Origin: Sistotremastrum niveocremeum HHB9708
Taxonomy: Eukaryota > Basidiomycota > Agaricomycetes > Sistotremastrales > Sistotremastraceae
Reading direction: 5' to 3'
DNA length: 64,000 nt
NCBI GenBank assembly: GCA_001630475.1
Contig: KV419408.1
Coordinates: 310,001-374,000, forward strand
This document shows positions 21,482-32,130 of the stretch, piece after piece. Positions within the stretch are counted from its first letter, which is position 1, and the number at the start of each line of letters is the position of its first letter. Position numbers and translations under genes: made by a program. The notes under the pieces were generated by a model. It was not told the origin of the DNA and did not search any database. It worked only from the letters and a program-made list of their open reading frames with translations.

Positions 21482-22745
21482 ATGTCCTACGAACAATACG
21501 TACGTTTTTCGTACCCAAGCTCATCCCAGACAACTCACGTCTTTTCCAGAAAAAAGATTGGCGTCCACCCGTCCAAGACACCGAGACGATCCCGGGTAAA
21601 CAGCACGAGATCAATCCACCTCCTCTCGACGACATCACCAGTGATGGCAAACCATACAAGCCAGCGGGAAAACTTGAAGGCAAAAGTGCTATCATCACCG
21701 GCGGAGACTCGGGCATTGGAAAAGCTGTTGCGCTGCTCTTCGGTATGATTTTGTGCGTTTCAATTAAGTTTTGTGGATTCTTAAATGAGCAATAGCTTTG
21801 GAGGGTGCTGATCTGACAATCACGCATCTTCCCGAAGTCAGTTTTCCTCATCCTGGATAGTGCAGACGCTGACAAGTCTCTAGGAGGAGAAAGACGGGCA
21901 AGATGTTGTCGATCTGATTTACAAGAAGACCAAAGGCACCCGCGTCGTCCAGAGAATATCCCTGGATTTGCAGAAAGAGGATGCGTGCAAGCAGCTGGTA
22001 GAGTTCCATCTCAAGAAGTTTGAAAGCGTTGATTCACTGTCAGAACGTTTTCTCAAAAGTCATGGGAGGTGCTGACTGCGGATCGGACAGAGTCTTGAAT
22101 CACGGAACTCAGAAAGCGGAGCAGGACATTACGAACCTGGATTCGCAGCAGTGGCTCGACACCTTCAATACAAACATCCACTCTTTCTTCTTCATCACCA
22201 AAGCAGCGATCCCTCATATTCCGTCAGGTGGGACAATCATATTCAATGCGTCCATCAATCCATCCGTAGGCCACCCGGAGCTTGTCGACTACACGGCCAC
22301 GAAAGGTGCAATCGTTGGATACGCCAGGGCGATCAGCAACCAGCTCGTTGGTGAGAAGGGAATTAGGGTGAATGGTGGGTCTGAAAGCATTCAAGATGAG
22401 TTGCAGTATAGCTGATGAGCGCACAGTCGTTGCACCCGGACCTATATGGACACCCTTGATGTGAGTCTGTATGCCAATCTGTGCCTGTGAAGAATATTGA
22501 CTTGAGCCGTGCTAGACCGGCCACGATGTCGAAAGAGTCGAAGGAGACATTTGGAACGACGACTCCGATGGGTCGGGCTGGACAGCCTGTGGAAGTCGCA
22601 ACGTGCTTCGTGTTCCTGGCTTCAGCAGACTCTGGCTACATCAGGTAAGAAACGTTATCGAGATTAGAGTGTGCTCACCGAGCTCATATTGCTGTTAATT
22701 AGTGGACAAGTGATTCACGTTAATGGAGGGACGGTTATAGCGTAG
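21482..22745 (+). CDS. Short-chain dehydrogenase/reductase (YghA/YhdF-like)
   Basis: Classical SDR with a 50-residue N-terminal extension (KKDWRPPVQDTETIPGKQHE), like bacterial YghA/YhdF and their fungal relatives. The Rossmann loop is ITGGDSGIGKAVALLFA, giving TGxxxGIG. Catalytic residues are the Ser in IIFNASINPSVGH and the YxxxK of DYTATKGAIVGYA. The tail has VVAPGPIWTPL and GQVIHVNGG. About seven exons; the first encodes only MSYEQY. The substrate is unknown; relatives are annotated as sugar or aldehyde reductases. Two TGACGTCA-like sites (about 21392-21399 and 21420-21427) lie 55-90 bp before the start and could bind a bZIP factor. Confidence 0.85.
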
Positions 22746-22946
22746 ATCAGGAGAACGTGTACTGTAGTCTTGGAGACATGCTGTGCGAATAAAGGTCGAG
22801 CATCGAAGCAGTCAAGAAGCCGTGTCACGAAGCCACCGGCAAAGGCTAGCACGTTCGTGGGTCCAGCGTGGTTCGCAGTTCTGCATTTATGAATTTCTCG
22901 CACAATAAAAGGGAAGCGAGCAGAATGAACGAGCAGCGAGGCCAGG

Positions 22947-25839
22947 ATGTTGCTCGTCTCTGTTCTCTGCGTCGCGTCTGCTCTCCAGGTCAGCGCACAG
23001 TCGTCGCTTTCGTTCGGCCCTTCCGCCTTCACCGCGCCCGGCGTCTTCCCGACGACCGCATTCAGCAGCTACTTCAACAACCCGACAGCCACCACTGCTC
23101 AGCCCCAGCCAGTCGTGTCTGACCCAGTCCTGCATACAAAGTATCCTGAACAGCTCACAGACCCCAAGAAGATCCCAGGGAACGACACCACTGATCCCCA
23201 TCCGCTCCCGCCTGCTGCCTCTCACGCGCAGCTTCTCAACTTTGCGCTTACCCAGATCACCAACATCGCCGAGAACGCTGCTCCTGCCTTTGGAAATAGC
23301 ACATGCACTAAGTGTATCGCTGCCCTCGAGGTCGCCAAGTTCCTGGCCCTCGCAGCACCCGAAGAGGTCCCTACTCTCCTCGTCACGTTGTGCAACAAGT
23401 TCAAGTTCTCCGTACGTGACGTCATTCGTCGTCTCTTTGCACTGGTTTGACTCTGGTCGCTCAGTCGACTTGCGGTAACCAGTTCAGCACCTTAGCCCTT
23501 GGTTCAGTCATCACTCAAGTCCTGGCCAATGCCAACGTCGGCGGCTACGATGGTCAACTTCTCTGCCAGAACTTCTTGTCGCTTTGCCCTCTTCCTCCTA
23601 CCTCCGCTCTGAACTTGACCGGATGGTTCGCAAAGCCTAAGCCTAACCCCTTGCCTCCTCCCAAGAAGGCTTCGGGCAAGCGTGCCAAAGTCTTGCATAT
23701 CAGTGACTTCCATCTTGACCCTCGTAAGTACGCGTCAAATCCGAGTATTGGATCCGTTTTACATGCTTCACAGGCTATGCTACCGGAACCGAAGCCAATT
23801 GCACGTCTGGTCTTTGTTGCAGAGAGAATGCACCATTCGCCAACCCTAATGCTTCCAGCCCGCAGTTCCCTGCACCCAGATACGGAGCCTTCAACTGGTA
23901 TGAGTTCAAAAACAGCATATGAGTGAAGCTTACTTTCCCCCCAGTGACGTACCTTATTCCCTGGCATTGGCCTCCCTTGAAGCAATTCCTGTCCTCTCTG
24001 GCACAGAGAAAACCGGTTTCGACTGGGCCGTCTTCACTGGAGATCTTGTCAGTCACGACCCTGACAACCAGCTTTCAAGGTCAGCTTTGCCTCAGTCTGC
24101 ATATGATTTCGTCTGACCTACCCTTTTGAAGAGCATATATTGAATACACAGAGGTATGATGTGCCGCATTGCAAGGTACCGATTAATCCGACAATACTCC
24201 TATAGACTGTCTTGTACGGCCTCTTCAAGAAATACTTGGGCGGCGGTAGCGTGTATGCTGCTCTTGGAAGTAAGTGGCCATTGCTCTTTCAAATACTCAG
24301 CGGAACTCAAGAGACGTCTAGACCACGACAGTTACAATCAGGCTCAAGATGCCCCTCATAATCTCAATGCGCCTCTTGCCGCTCAGTTCAGCTGGTATGA
24401 TCATGTTGGTCCTATCAATACCTGCAAATCTCTCACATGTCGAGTAGGAATTACGACCACGTCGCTGGCCTTTGGCAGCACGAAAACTGGATTCCCGAAG
24501 CGGCCGTTACTCAAGCTAAGGCTCATTACGCTGCCTACAGTGTTCGCAGAGCAGATGGCCTCCGTATCATCACTCTCAACACTGATTTGTGTACGCCCTT
24601 CATTTTCGCTGCGATACAGACGTCTTAGACTTGTTCAGGGTATCGCGCAAACTATTTCAACTACATCAACTTGGATCAACTCGATAACTCTGGCATGTTG
24701 CGTTTCTTGACGGATGAGCTCCAGGAGGCCGAGGATGATGGCGACAGAGGTTAGAAATTTCTATATGCTTAAAGTGCAAACCTCTGAATATGGCCCTTGA
24801 AGTCTGGATCATCGGTCACGTCCTCAGCGGATGGTCAGCGCTGATTTCCATGAAGCTTACTTGGAGCTAACATACCTTTCAGGGATGGAACCAACCCCCT
24901 CGAAAACCCGACCAATCTTTGTAAGTCTTTGATATTGAGATATATGTCTAACGCTCTAATCATAAACTCAGTCTATCAAATGTATGCATTATTGTATCTA
25001 TTCCTCCCCACTCCTCATCGTGTTTCAGTGTTGATCGTTTCTCTCCTCACGTCATTGCCAGTACGTGTTCTTACGCATACATGGTTGTCCGTGGTCTAAC
25101 GCCTTCCTAGACATCTTCTTCGGTCACACCCACGAAGATCAGCTATCTGTAAGCGCTCAGCAAAGCGCGCTCCTTTGACACTCATATGCGGTAGATCTTT
25201 TACGCAAACAACGCAACGAACATTAGCGCCCAGACCGCACAAGCTATCTCTTGGGTATGTTTATCCGGCTCTCCTAACATTGATGCTGACTGGCTGTAGA
25301 TCGGGCCGTCCATCACTCCGTTGACTAACTTGAACAGTGGATTCCGCGTATATGAAGTTGATACCGGCGTACGAGCGTTCGTCTTCTCAAAGGCCAAACC
25401 TAACAAAAGAAATATAGTCATTCGACATCTTGGATGCCCACACTTGGTCTACTGATGTTAACTCGTTCTCCTCATTGGACCACCAAATCGCTCATGGCCC
25501 TACCTATAAATTCGAATATTCAACTAGAGAAACCTACGGCACCAACATTACCGGATGGGGTCCCAACGATCCTTTGAACGCAACTTGGTGGCACCTGGTC
25601 ACTGAACAGTTCGAAGCCAATCCATCTCTGGTCTCGGTACGTTCCCGTCTTCTTCGTCGAGCACTTCAGTATCCTAAATCAATACCCAGACGTTCAACAC
25701 TTTCCAAGGAAAGCAATCTGTTCGTTCGCCCAACTGCACGAGCACCGACTGTGTAGCTGCGAAGATCTGCTACATGAGAAGTGGTTCGGGAAGTATTGCG
25801 AGACAAAACTGTATTCCAGGCTTCGGTTCCGTCCAGTAG
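22947..25839 (+). CDS. Secreted acid sphingomyelinase (saposin B plus metallophosphoesterase)
   Basis: A signal peptide (MLLVSVLCVASALQVSAQ) is followed by a Pro/Thr-rich linker. A saposin-B domain comes next, with its cysteine pattern (STCTKC, TLC, STC, LLC, SLC). The calcineurin-like catalytic domain has all five metal boxes: HISDFHLDP, FTGDLVSHD, GNHDS (codon split by an intron), IIGHV and FFGHTHED. This is the domain order of animal and fungal acid sphingomyelinase, which cleaves sphingomyelin or related phosphosphingolipids to ceramide. Many N-glycosylation sequons (NNAT, NAT, NCT) fit secretion. Around 15 introns. The C-terminus has paired cysteines and ends FGSVQ. It converges on the methyltransferase gene, 144 bp away. 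Confidence 0.9.
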
Positions 25840-25982
25840 TTGATTTCTGGGACTCAAAATCTGTCGGTAACGAAGAACATAATGAAAAAGGATGAACAAT
25901 GAAGAATTACAATCAATCATGCTGGCCCGAGTGCTATTTCACTGTATTTACACGGTACTTTGGTAGTAGTACCAGGTTGAAT

Positions 25983-27131
25983 CTACGATAGTATGGGACG
26001 CCAGCCAATGTGAAAATAACGATAATGAACATCTCCGTGCTCGCCGTCGCCGTACGCAGGATATACAAGATCCTCAGATTTGACGATGAAGAGACCCAAC
26101 TCCTCTTCGTCAACTGGACCGTCTGTGAAATTTCCTTCACTCGTGGGGAAGACGTGCTCGATGGTACTTGATTCTTCGCGATGTGTGGGACGTAAAGGAA
26201 TAATAAGGTGGAACAGCGGTTCCTGGGCGGATCCAGAAAGAGAGATGCCTGGTGATGGTTTACGGAGCAGGGTTTTCAAGCAATCGTAAATCCATTTAGC
26301 ATGTTCAGCTTCATAAATGATGTCCGCGCCGAGAATGAGATCATAGGGTTCCAGAAGATCTTCATCTTTGGTAGGAGAGTCACAGAACTTGGACCAGTCC
26401 AGTGGCACGACTTTGACAAGATCTGGCGACAGATGATTTCTCGATACGTTTCCGCGAAGATTGGCGAGGACAGACGAGTGAAAATCGGTCGCGATGACTC
26501 GTGTATCGGGATGTGGGGATGTGATTTCGAGAATTTTGCCGACGACTAAGCTAACCAGCCCAGTGCCTGCACCCAATTCCAATATCCGGAGATGAGTCGA
26601 GAGTTGTTGGTTTATGCGGAAGAGGGGAGGTGACTGAGCAATTCGTTCGGCGAGGATGCATGACCCGCCCCATGTCTGTGCACCGACGCTCGAAAAGTCC
26701 TGAGACTCGAGCGGAGCATCGTTCACATCTACTTGCACAGTGCCCTCGAAAGGGGCCCCAAGATCGAAGACGAACGTCCTGACGAAGGCGCCAGTGGCTG
26801 CTGCTCCAGAGCACAGGGCCACCAAGGCAGCTGCTTCATCCACGAGTGACTCGATTTCTCCAGAATCGTCGTCTGACTTCAATAGCCCTCCTTGCAGTTG
26901 TGATATGAGAGCAGTAAGCCATTGGATGGCAAAGGATCGCTCAAACGAATCTGCTCGAATATTTTGCAGATCTGTTTCATCCGGTCGCCCTTTGGCTGAA
27001 CGACGAGATCCTCGAACTTCAGGGCAGTAAATTTGCCGCAAATATGCCACATAGCCTCTGATGTCTGTCGCTGAGCGAGAGTATAGCGATCGAATAGGTG
27101 GCAGACATGTCGAAGGCGGCGACAACGCCAT
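25983..27131 (-). CDS. Family-16 (METTL21/FAM86-like) protein methyltransferase
   Basis: A single-exon protein of about 382 residues. The Rossmann-like core shows motif I ILELGAGTGLVSLVVGK, then VIATDFHSS, and motif post-II YDLILGADIIYEAEHAKW. A preceding WGGSCILAERIA matches the WxxxxxLAxxL lead-in of this group, which methylates lysines of elongation factors, chaperones and similar proteins. The substrate is unknown. The first 100 residues resemble a FAM86-like helical region. The ATG at 27131 is the first in this frame; the open frame upstream starts with a non-ATG codon. Confidence 0.8.
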   Translation of the reverse strand: MALSPPSTCLPPIRSLYSRSATDIRGYVAYLRQIYCPEVRGSRRSAKGRPDETDLQNIRADSFERSFAIQWLTALISQLQGGLLKSDDDSGEIESLVDEAAALVALCSGAAATGAFVRTFVFDLGAPFEGTVQVDVNDAPLESQDFSSVGAQTWGGSCILAERIAQSPPLFRINQQLSTHLRILELGAGTGLVSLVVGKILEITSPHPDTRVIATDFHSSVLANLRGNVSRNHLSPDLVKVVPLDWSKFCDSPTKDEDLLEPYDLILGADIIYEAEHAKWIYDCLKTLLRKPSPGISLSGSAQEPLFHLIIPLRPTHREESSTIEHVFPTSEGNFTDGPVDEEELGLFIVKSEDLVYPAYGDGEHGDVHYRYFHIGWRPILS

Positions 27132-27247
27132 GCAAATTGACCGGAAGCGGTCTCCTCCCGGTCCGAAATGTCTACTCAAGGTACAAGGCTACGAGCGGCG
27201 AGAGTGATTGGAACTACCGCAAGTCCATGAACATTAGGTGCGAGCCA

Positions 27248-28090
27248 TCAACCTTTGAAGGCCACATCCCTACACTGGTCATTCTGCAACCAATCCACTG
27301 ATACACGTTCAAGATGATCGTCAAAGTCACCCAGCTTCAAGTGCAAAGACTGCTCGCGTATCAAAGAGAGCGCACGCGCGGGAGAAGTCGCATATTGGAG
27401 CTCGAATGGAGAATATGGGCTGAAGCCAGAAGGATGTTTTTTCCAACGATCCCCGTCGGCAAAAAACGGCTGTCGACCGGTAAGTACGAAATCACATAAG
27501 GAACGAGGGTACACCACTCACAATGAGTGCAGCTTCTGAAGATGCTACACGAGTCCCGTCAATCTATATTTTCAGTCAGATCCAATGAAGCAGGGCGAAC
27601 GGAAATATTGAACACGAACCACCAAAGCCAGTGTCTCCGTAAAAGTCTGACGAATCTGGGAGGCAATGATGCCTCCGACAGGGGATAACGACAGGTCATT
27701 TAATTGCTCAGTTGCCTGATAGAATCCTACAACGTCGAGCGCTCGGGATTTGGCATAAACGTAAGCCTCTCGTGGACGAGGTAAGCTTTATCGAATTGCG
27801 CGCCCTTCTATGGCCATAGATTTTCTTACGAGATCAAGACCAATTGACATGATCGGACTAAGGTTGGTCCAATGGTGTAACAATGGAATGGCATCGGCGA
27901 CTGCGACAGACTTGGAAGAGGAAGTCGATGATAGCGACCCAATCAACACTGCGTTCAACCGTTCAAACTTGGCAAGCCCATAACGAAGAAGAGACTCACC
28001 GCCACAGACTGGTTGATGAGGATATTTGGCGGCATGGAATAACAGCTTCGTATACGCACTGTGGCTGATCTTGTAGGAAACTTGAACCAT
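27248..28090 (-). CDS. ER membrane protein complex subunit 8/9 homologue
   Basis: The start VSYKISHSAYTKLLFHAAKYP, then CGVLIG (codon split by an intron), DAIPLLHHWTNLSPIMSIGLDL, EAYVYAKSRALDVVGFYQ and ASQIRQTF match the MPN-like fold of EMC8/EMC9. The C-terminal LKLGDFDDHLERVSVDWLQN matches the family's D-F-D-HL---DWLN ending. EMC8/9 is a cytosolic subunit of the EMC, which inserts membrane proteins at the ER. The MPN metal ligands are not kept, as expected. Four exons or so. Another in-frame ATG lies 24 bp upstream. The start codon lies in CCATGG, whose other strand is also an ATG. Confidence 0.82.
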
Positions 28091-28217
28091 GGATGCCTTC
28101 GCACTGAACTCCAAACTCCGCCAGCGCTTCCGTCATCTTGAACTTGCTACAAGTTCAGATCTCTCTCAGGCACAGTCACATCTCGGTCCAATATTTGTTC
28201 ATCTACTTCCGGCCCCA

Positions 28218-29909
28218 ATGCAACTGGATGGAACGCCTCTAACAATCATATATGCTGACAGATATTTTGATTCACAGAGCGCAAGCTTTGTAGATGACAG
28301 CCTCGCGATATCAGTTTCCGAAGAGACTGGACTCATCCATAACATTCAGCCACTTTCGGAAGTGGCCAACAATCCACCAAATGTGCCAAAAAAAGTTATT
28401 GATTTACGTGGATTAACTCTTCTTCCTGGTTTTGTTGACACCCATGTGCATTGTGAGAGCGTTTGTCGGAAGCAGTTGCACAACTACCATTTTTTCACCA
28501 GTCTTTCTGCATCCGTACACCGAGACGTCCTGGGAAGACCAACTAACTAAGGAAAGCTTGGTTGAGAGGACTGTGCGTGCCGTCAATCATGCCAAGGAGA
28601 CGCTGCTTGCCGGGTATACCTCAGTGAGGTGCATATACTCTGCGCAAGGCGCCTCCAGCACTAAATGACATGTCATCGCAGAGATCTCGGCACTGAAGGT
28701 GCTGGCGATGCCGATGTCAACCTTCGGCAGTGCATTTCAAGGCCACTTCAACTTATCCCGGGTCCTCGCTATTTTATTTCGAACCGAGCTTTGGTTGTGT
28801 CGGGGAGTTATGGTCAGTTGTATTCCGCCGGCCCTAGACAATAATTATGAATAGCTGATGACAGGTCCTAAACTAAGTCTGCACCCACTTGGTGAGGGCG
28901 TCGAGGGCATTACTGGAGCCCAAGTAGTGGATGGTGTCGAAGAATGCCGAAAGGCTGTCAGGCAGCAAATCGGTGCCGGCGCTGACTGGTCAGTTCCCTA
29001 CTTCTTGATCCCAGATCGATGAGATCTAATACCAGCCTCAGGATTAAGGTACGCGGTTAATACCCAATTTTTGTATTGCATATAGGAGCTCAACTTCTTT
29101 TGGTAGCTTTATGCAGGTAACTGATTACGTTTGGGCAAAGTCTCCCAATAACCGAGTCCCATGATCCAGATTACTCATTCCGATCCCGAATGTCGGGGGT
29201 TTCGACTATCGGCACCAAAGCTCTGCGCCTATTCTCCAAGGAAGAACTGAGCGTTATCATCTCTACAGCTCATTCGCTTGGCGTCAAAGTTGCGGCACAC
29301 GCATCAATTGCAGAAATTATCAAGGAGCTTATAGCATTGGGCGTGGATAGCATCGAACACGGATATCTCATGGACGATGAAGCTCTCAGGGCCCTCCAGG
29401 GATCCAAAACAGTATGGAATCCTACCCTCGCTGCGTATTATTCGCACCCCAGTAATACTTCGGGGGAACGATGGAAGCAGTGTCGCGAGACTTTTCAGAA
29501 AGCGCTCAACATGGGTGGAATCAACTTTGCGTGTGGTGGTGATACTGGCGTGTTTGCTCATGGCCAGAACGCACTGGAGTTGAAGCTCATGGCGGATCTC
29601 GGAATGGATCCTAAGAAAGTTCTCCAGTCGGCCACCCTGGGCGGGTGGGAATGTGTTCGAAGTTTGGGCTGGGAAGGAGATTTAGGTCGGAAAAGGCTCG
29701 AAAGAGTTGGCACCCTTTCAGAAGATCAACGTCTTGTGGGTGAAAATGAGGTGCCTTTCGGAGTCATAGCCAAGGGCTTCGCAGCGGACATTGTGGCGTC
29801 CTCAGGTGACCTGGAGAATGACTTCAGCCATGCTGTATCCCCTTCAGCTATCACTTTCGTTATGAAAGGGGGCAGGGTCTTTAAACAAAATGAGTTCAGA
29901 CAAGGCTGA
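28218..29909 (+). CDS. Metal-dependent amidohydrolase (imidazolonepropionase-like)
   Basis: Amidohydrolase-superfamily enzyme with a beta-sandwich start (TIIYADRYFDSQ, VIDLRGLTLLPGF) and the metal motif VDTHVH at the end of exon 1. Then ETLLAGYTSVRDLGTEG, GADWIK (the lysine often carbamylated), VKVAAHAS, SIEHGYLMDDEAL and the catalytic Asp in CGGDTGVFAHG. The C-terminus GFAADIVASSGD returns to the sandwich. The group includes imidazolonepropionases and Xaa-Pro-type dipeptidases or aryldialkylphosphatase-like enzymes; no substrate can be named. The frame is open upstream to an ATG at 28089, but the family N-terminus fits MQLDGTPLTIIYAD, so 28218 is preferred. About six exons. Confidence 0.8.
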
Positions 29910-30054
29910 CTTCGGTGAAGCAACGTCAGCGTTGTACGTCGGTCAGGGCCTTCATAACGGGGGCCACTTATACCCTGAAGTAATAATACATTGAATGGAT
30001 CCCGTGCTACAAAAAAAGAACGAACAAGTACAACCACATCAGATCCAACAAATC

Positions 30055-31917
30055 TTACAAACGCGTTTTTAATGCACCCGATTGGCTATACTTTCGAGTC
30101 AGGAAATCGAGCAGCACTAACGCTAAATTTGGGCTGTCATTGGTCTGGTGTTCGGAGTTGTAAGACAAGGCACTCACCAAATTCTCGGGGCTTCTCAAGC
30201 GGAACCTGAGAGAGTAAACGTAAAAAAGGCGAGTCGACGTATACAAGGAAATTGTTTACCAGGTGTCCTGCCCCGGTAAGTCGGATGTTCGAACTGTTAG
30301 CTGGCCTTCTCCAGACCGTCTCACGAGCAGTTTCCTCGCCGCCTGCCCTACGGTCACGAGGTCAGAATCCGTCAGTCCTCGAGGATGACGCGAAAGAGGC
30401 ATACGCTGTAGATGGCGACCCGTCCATGACCCAGAAAAGCTCTATGCGTTCGTCCAAGCAAGGAAGAAGTTGCCAAACCTCTTTACCTTGTCTGTGATCC
30501 GCGAAAACGGCCGCCTCCTGAAGAAGATCGCTTAGAGTCAGGGGCTCATATAGAGATTATGCACAAGAAGTCGGCAACGTGCCTGATAGCCGGACGTTCT
30601 GAGCCTGACGACGCCCCTTCCGTCTTTATGTGTTCCATGTTCGGCATAGACGTCCACGACTTCAGGATCCCATCTTCCAAAGAAGGGGGCTTGTAATGAC
30701 ACGATCATCTCTTCGCTTATGAAGATCAGGCCGTAAGTGAATGATAACGCATTGATGATTGGCGGGTTCTTACCGTGAGGGCCATTGAGAACGACGCGAC
30801 AGGGCACCCCGTGTAAGGAGACGGGGACGTTCGCTGGGGAGTTGAGGGGGTGCAATGATAGGGTCGACGAGGACAAGCGAGTCGAATAATTTTGGATATT
30901 CAATAGCTGCGCGAGTTCTGACGGGTGGGCATATTCGGCAACTTTAAGTGGACTGTTTCGAAATGACGCATCACAGCACTCACATGGTGCATCCACCGAG
31001 AGAATGGCCCAAACCCACGATAACTCGATTTTGGAACCCCCGCTCTATAATTTGCCCTGACAAGCTCTCCGACTTCCTGGCTAAATGGGTCGGCAGCGTC
31101 AATTGCGAGATGACAGGGGGTAGATAGTTGAGTAGGAAGTTTAGGAGATCTCGAACGTTATCTGCCCAATCGACTGTACACAGAAGTGTTAGCAAGAAAA
31201 GGCGTGCGGGATCAAGGTACGTACACATATCGCCCAAGTGAGGCTGATTGAGTAGGGCACTCTCGCCATGATTGACTGATTCCATACACCATATCTCGGC
31301 GATGACTGGGGCGGCTACAGATTTGGACGCCGCCGAGATGAAGTGGCCCAAGGTAGGCTCCCATATCTTGATAATAGAGAAGACAAGATGAGGCTTCGCA
31401 AAACATGGAGGGAGCAAACATTGGATGAACTGACTTCTTTAGGAAAGCCATTCGCATGCAGAACGATGAGCGTAAGTCCTCCGCCACCCTTTCTGTCACC
31501 GTCACGGTCCCCTGGACTCGACTTCGTACCCTCTTTCTCTTTCCGGCGATAACGATTCCAGACGTTCCATAGAGTCGCATCGTCCACCTTCCTGCCTCGC
31601 TGCCCGTCATCCATGTCAACATCTCGTTTCTCGAGATCTTCCGCAACACGCTTTATCCGCGCCGTCCGCTGCTCTCGTGTCTCCTCGTCGGCGATAGGCT
31701 CGAATGGCTTTGTCGCCCTTCGCGGGAAAGCTGCGGGGACGATGTGAGTACTCAGCTCGTATGCATCGCTAAACCGGGGTTGGCGCGGTGGAAAGGGGAG
31801 TTGGGGGAGCGGAGTTGCTCGCGCTGGGCCTGGCTGAATGGGGTGGAGGGGCCTAATATCGATGGGCACGAAGGGCCTGACTGTCTCCGGTCGACTGTAG
31901 CTGGGATACGCGTCCAT
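30055..31917 (-). CDS. Alpha/beta hydrolase related to peroxisomal Lpx1
   Basis: Read over about nine exons: LTLIVLHANGFPKE (oxyanion region), IWEPTLGHFI, GDMFDWADNVRDLLNFLL, nucleophile elbow VGLGHSLGGCT, FDSLVLVDPII (acid region), FFGRWDPEVVDVYAEHG, then EAAVFADHRQGKEVWQLL, RLTGAGHLVPLEKPREF with the catalytic His, and the end GALKTRL. Order and motifs match fungal Lpx1-like lipases/hydrolases. The N-terminal 130 residues are Pro/Arg-rich. One intron (30582 down to 30518) needs a GC donor after YQ. The final TRL resembles the SKL-type peroxisomal signal only loosely. Converges with the amidohydrolase gene. Confidence 0.8.
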
Positions 31918-32130
31918 GGCCCACGTCGAGAGGGCGAAACCTGCTAGAGACCAGAGACTGGCCTCCCCACGGCGTCCGGCAAGCGTCTGTCTCCCGAAGG
32001 ATCACGTGCGAATGGGCCACTGCGCTAGAAGTCAGTCGAACTTGTAGATCAGCCCCCAAAATTCCCTCGGAAATGAAAGTTCATTAATGTCGATCTAGTG
32101 TACAATGTTCCATAGATCTAATTCAAAATG

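Noticed and set aside
30252-30497. Plus-strand open frame of 82 codons
   Set aside because: It lies opposite the last exons of the Lpx1-like hydrolase, whose spliced reading matches its family.
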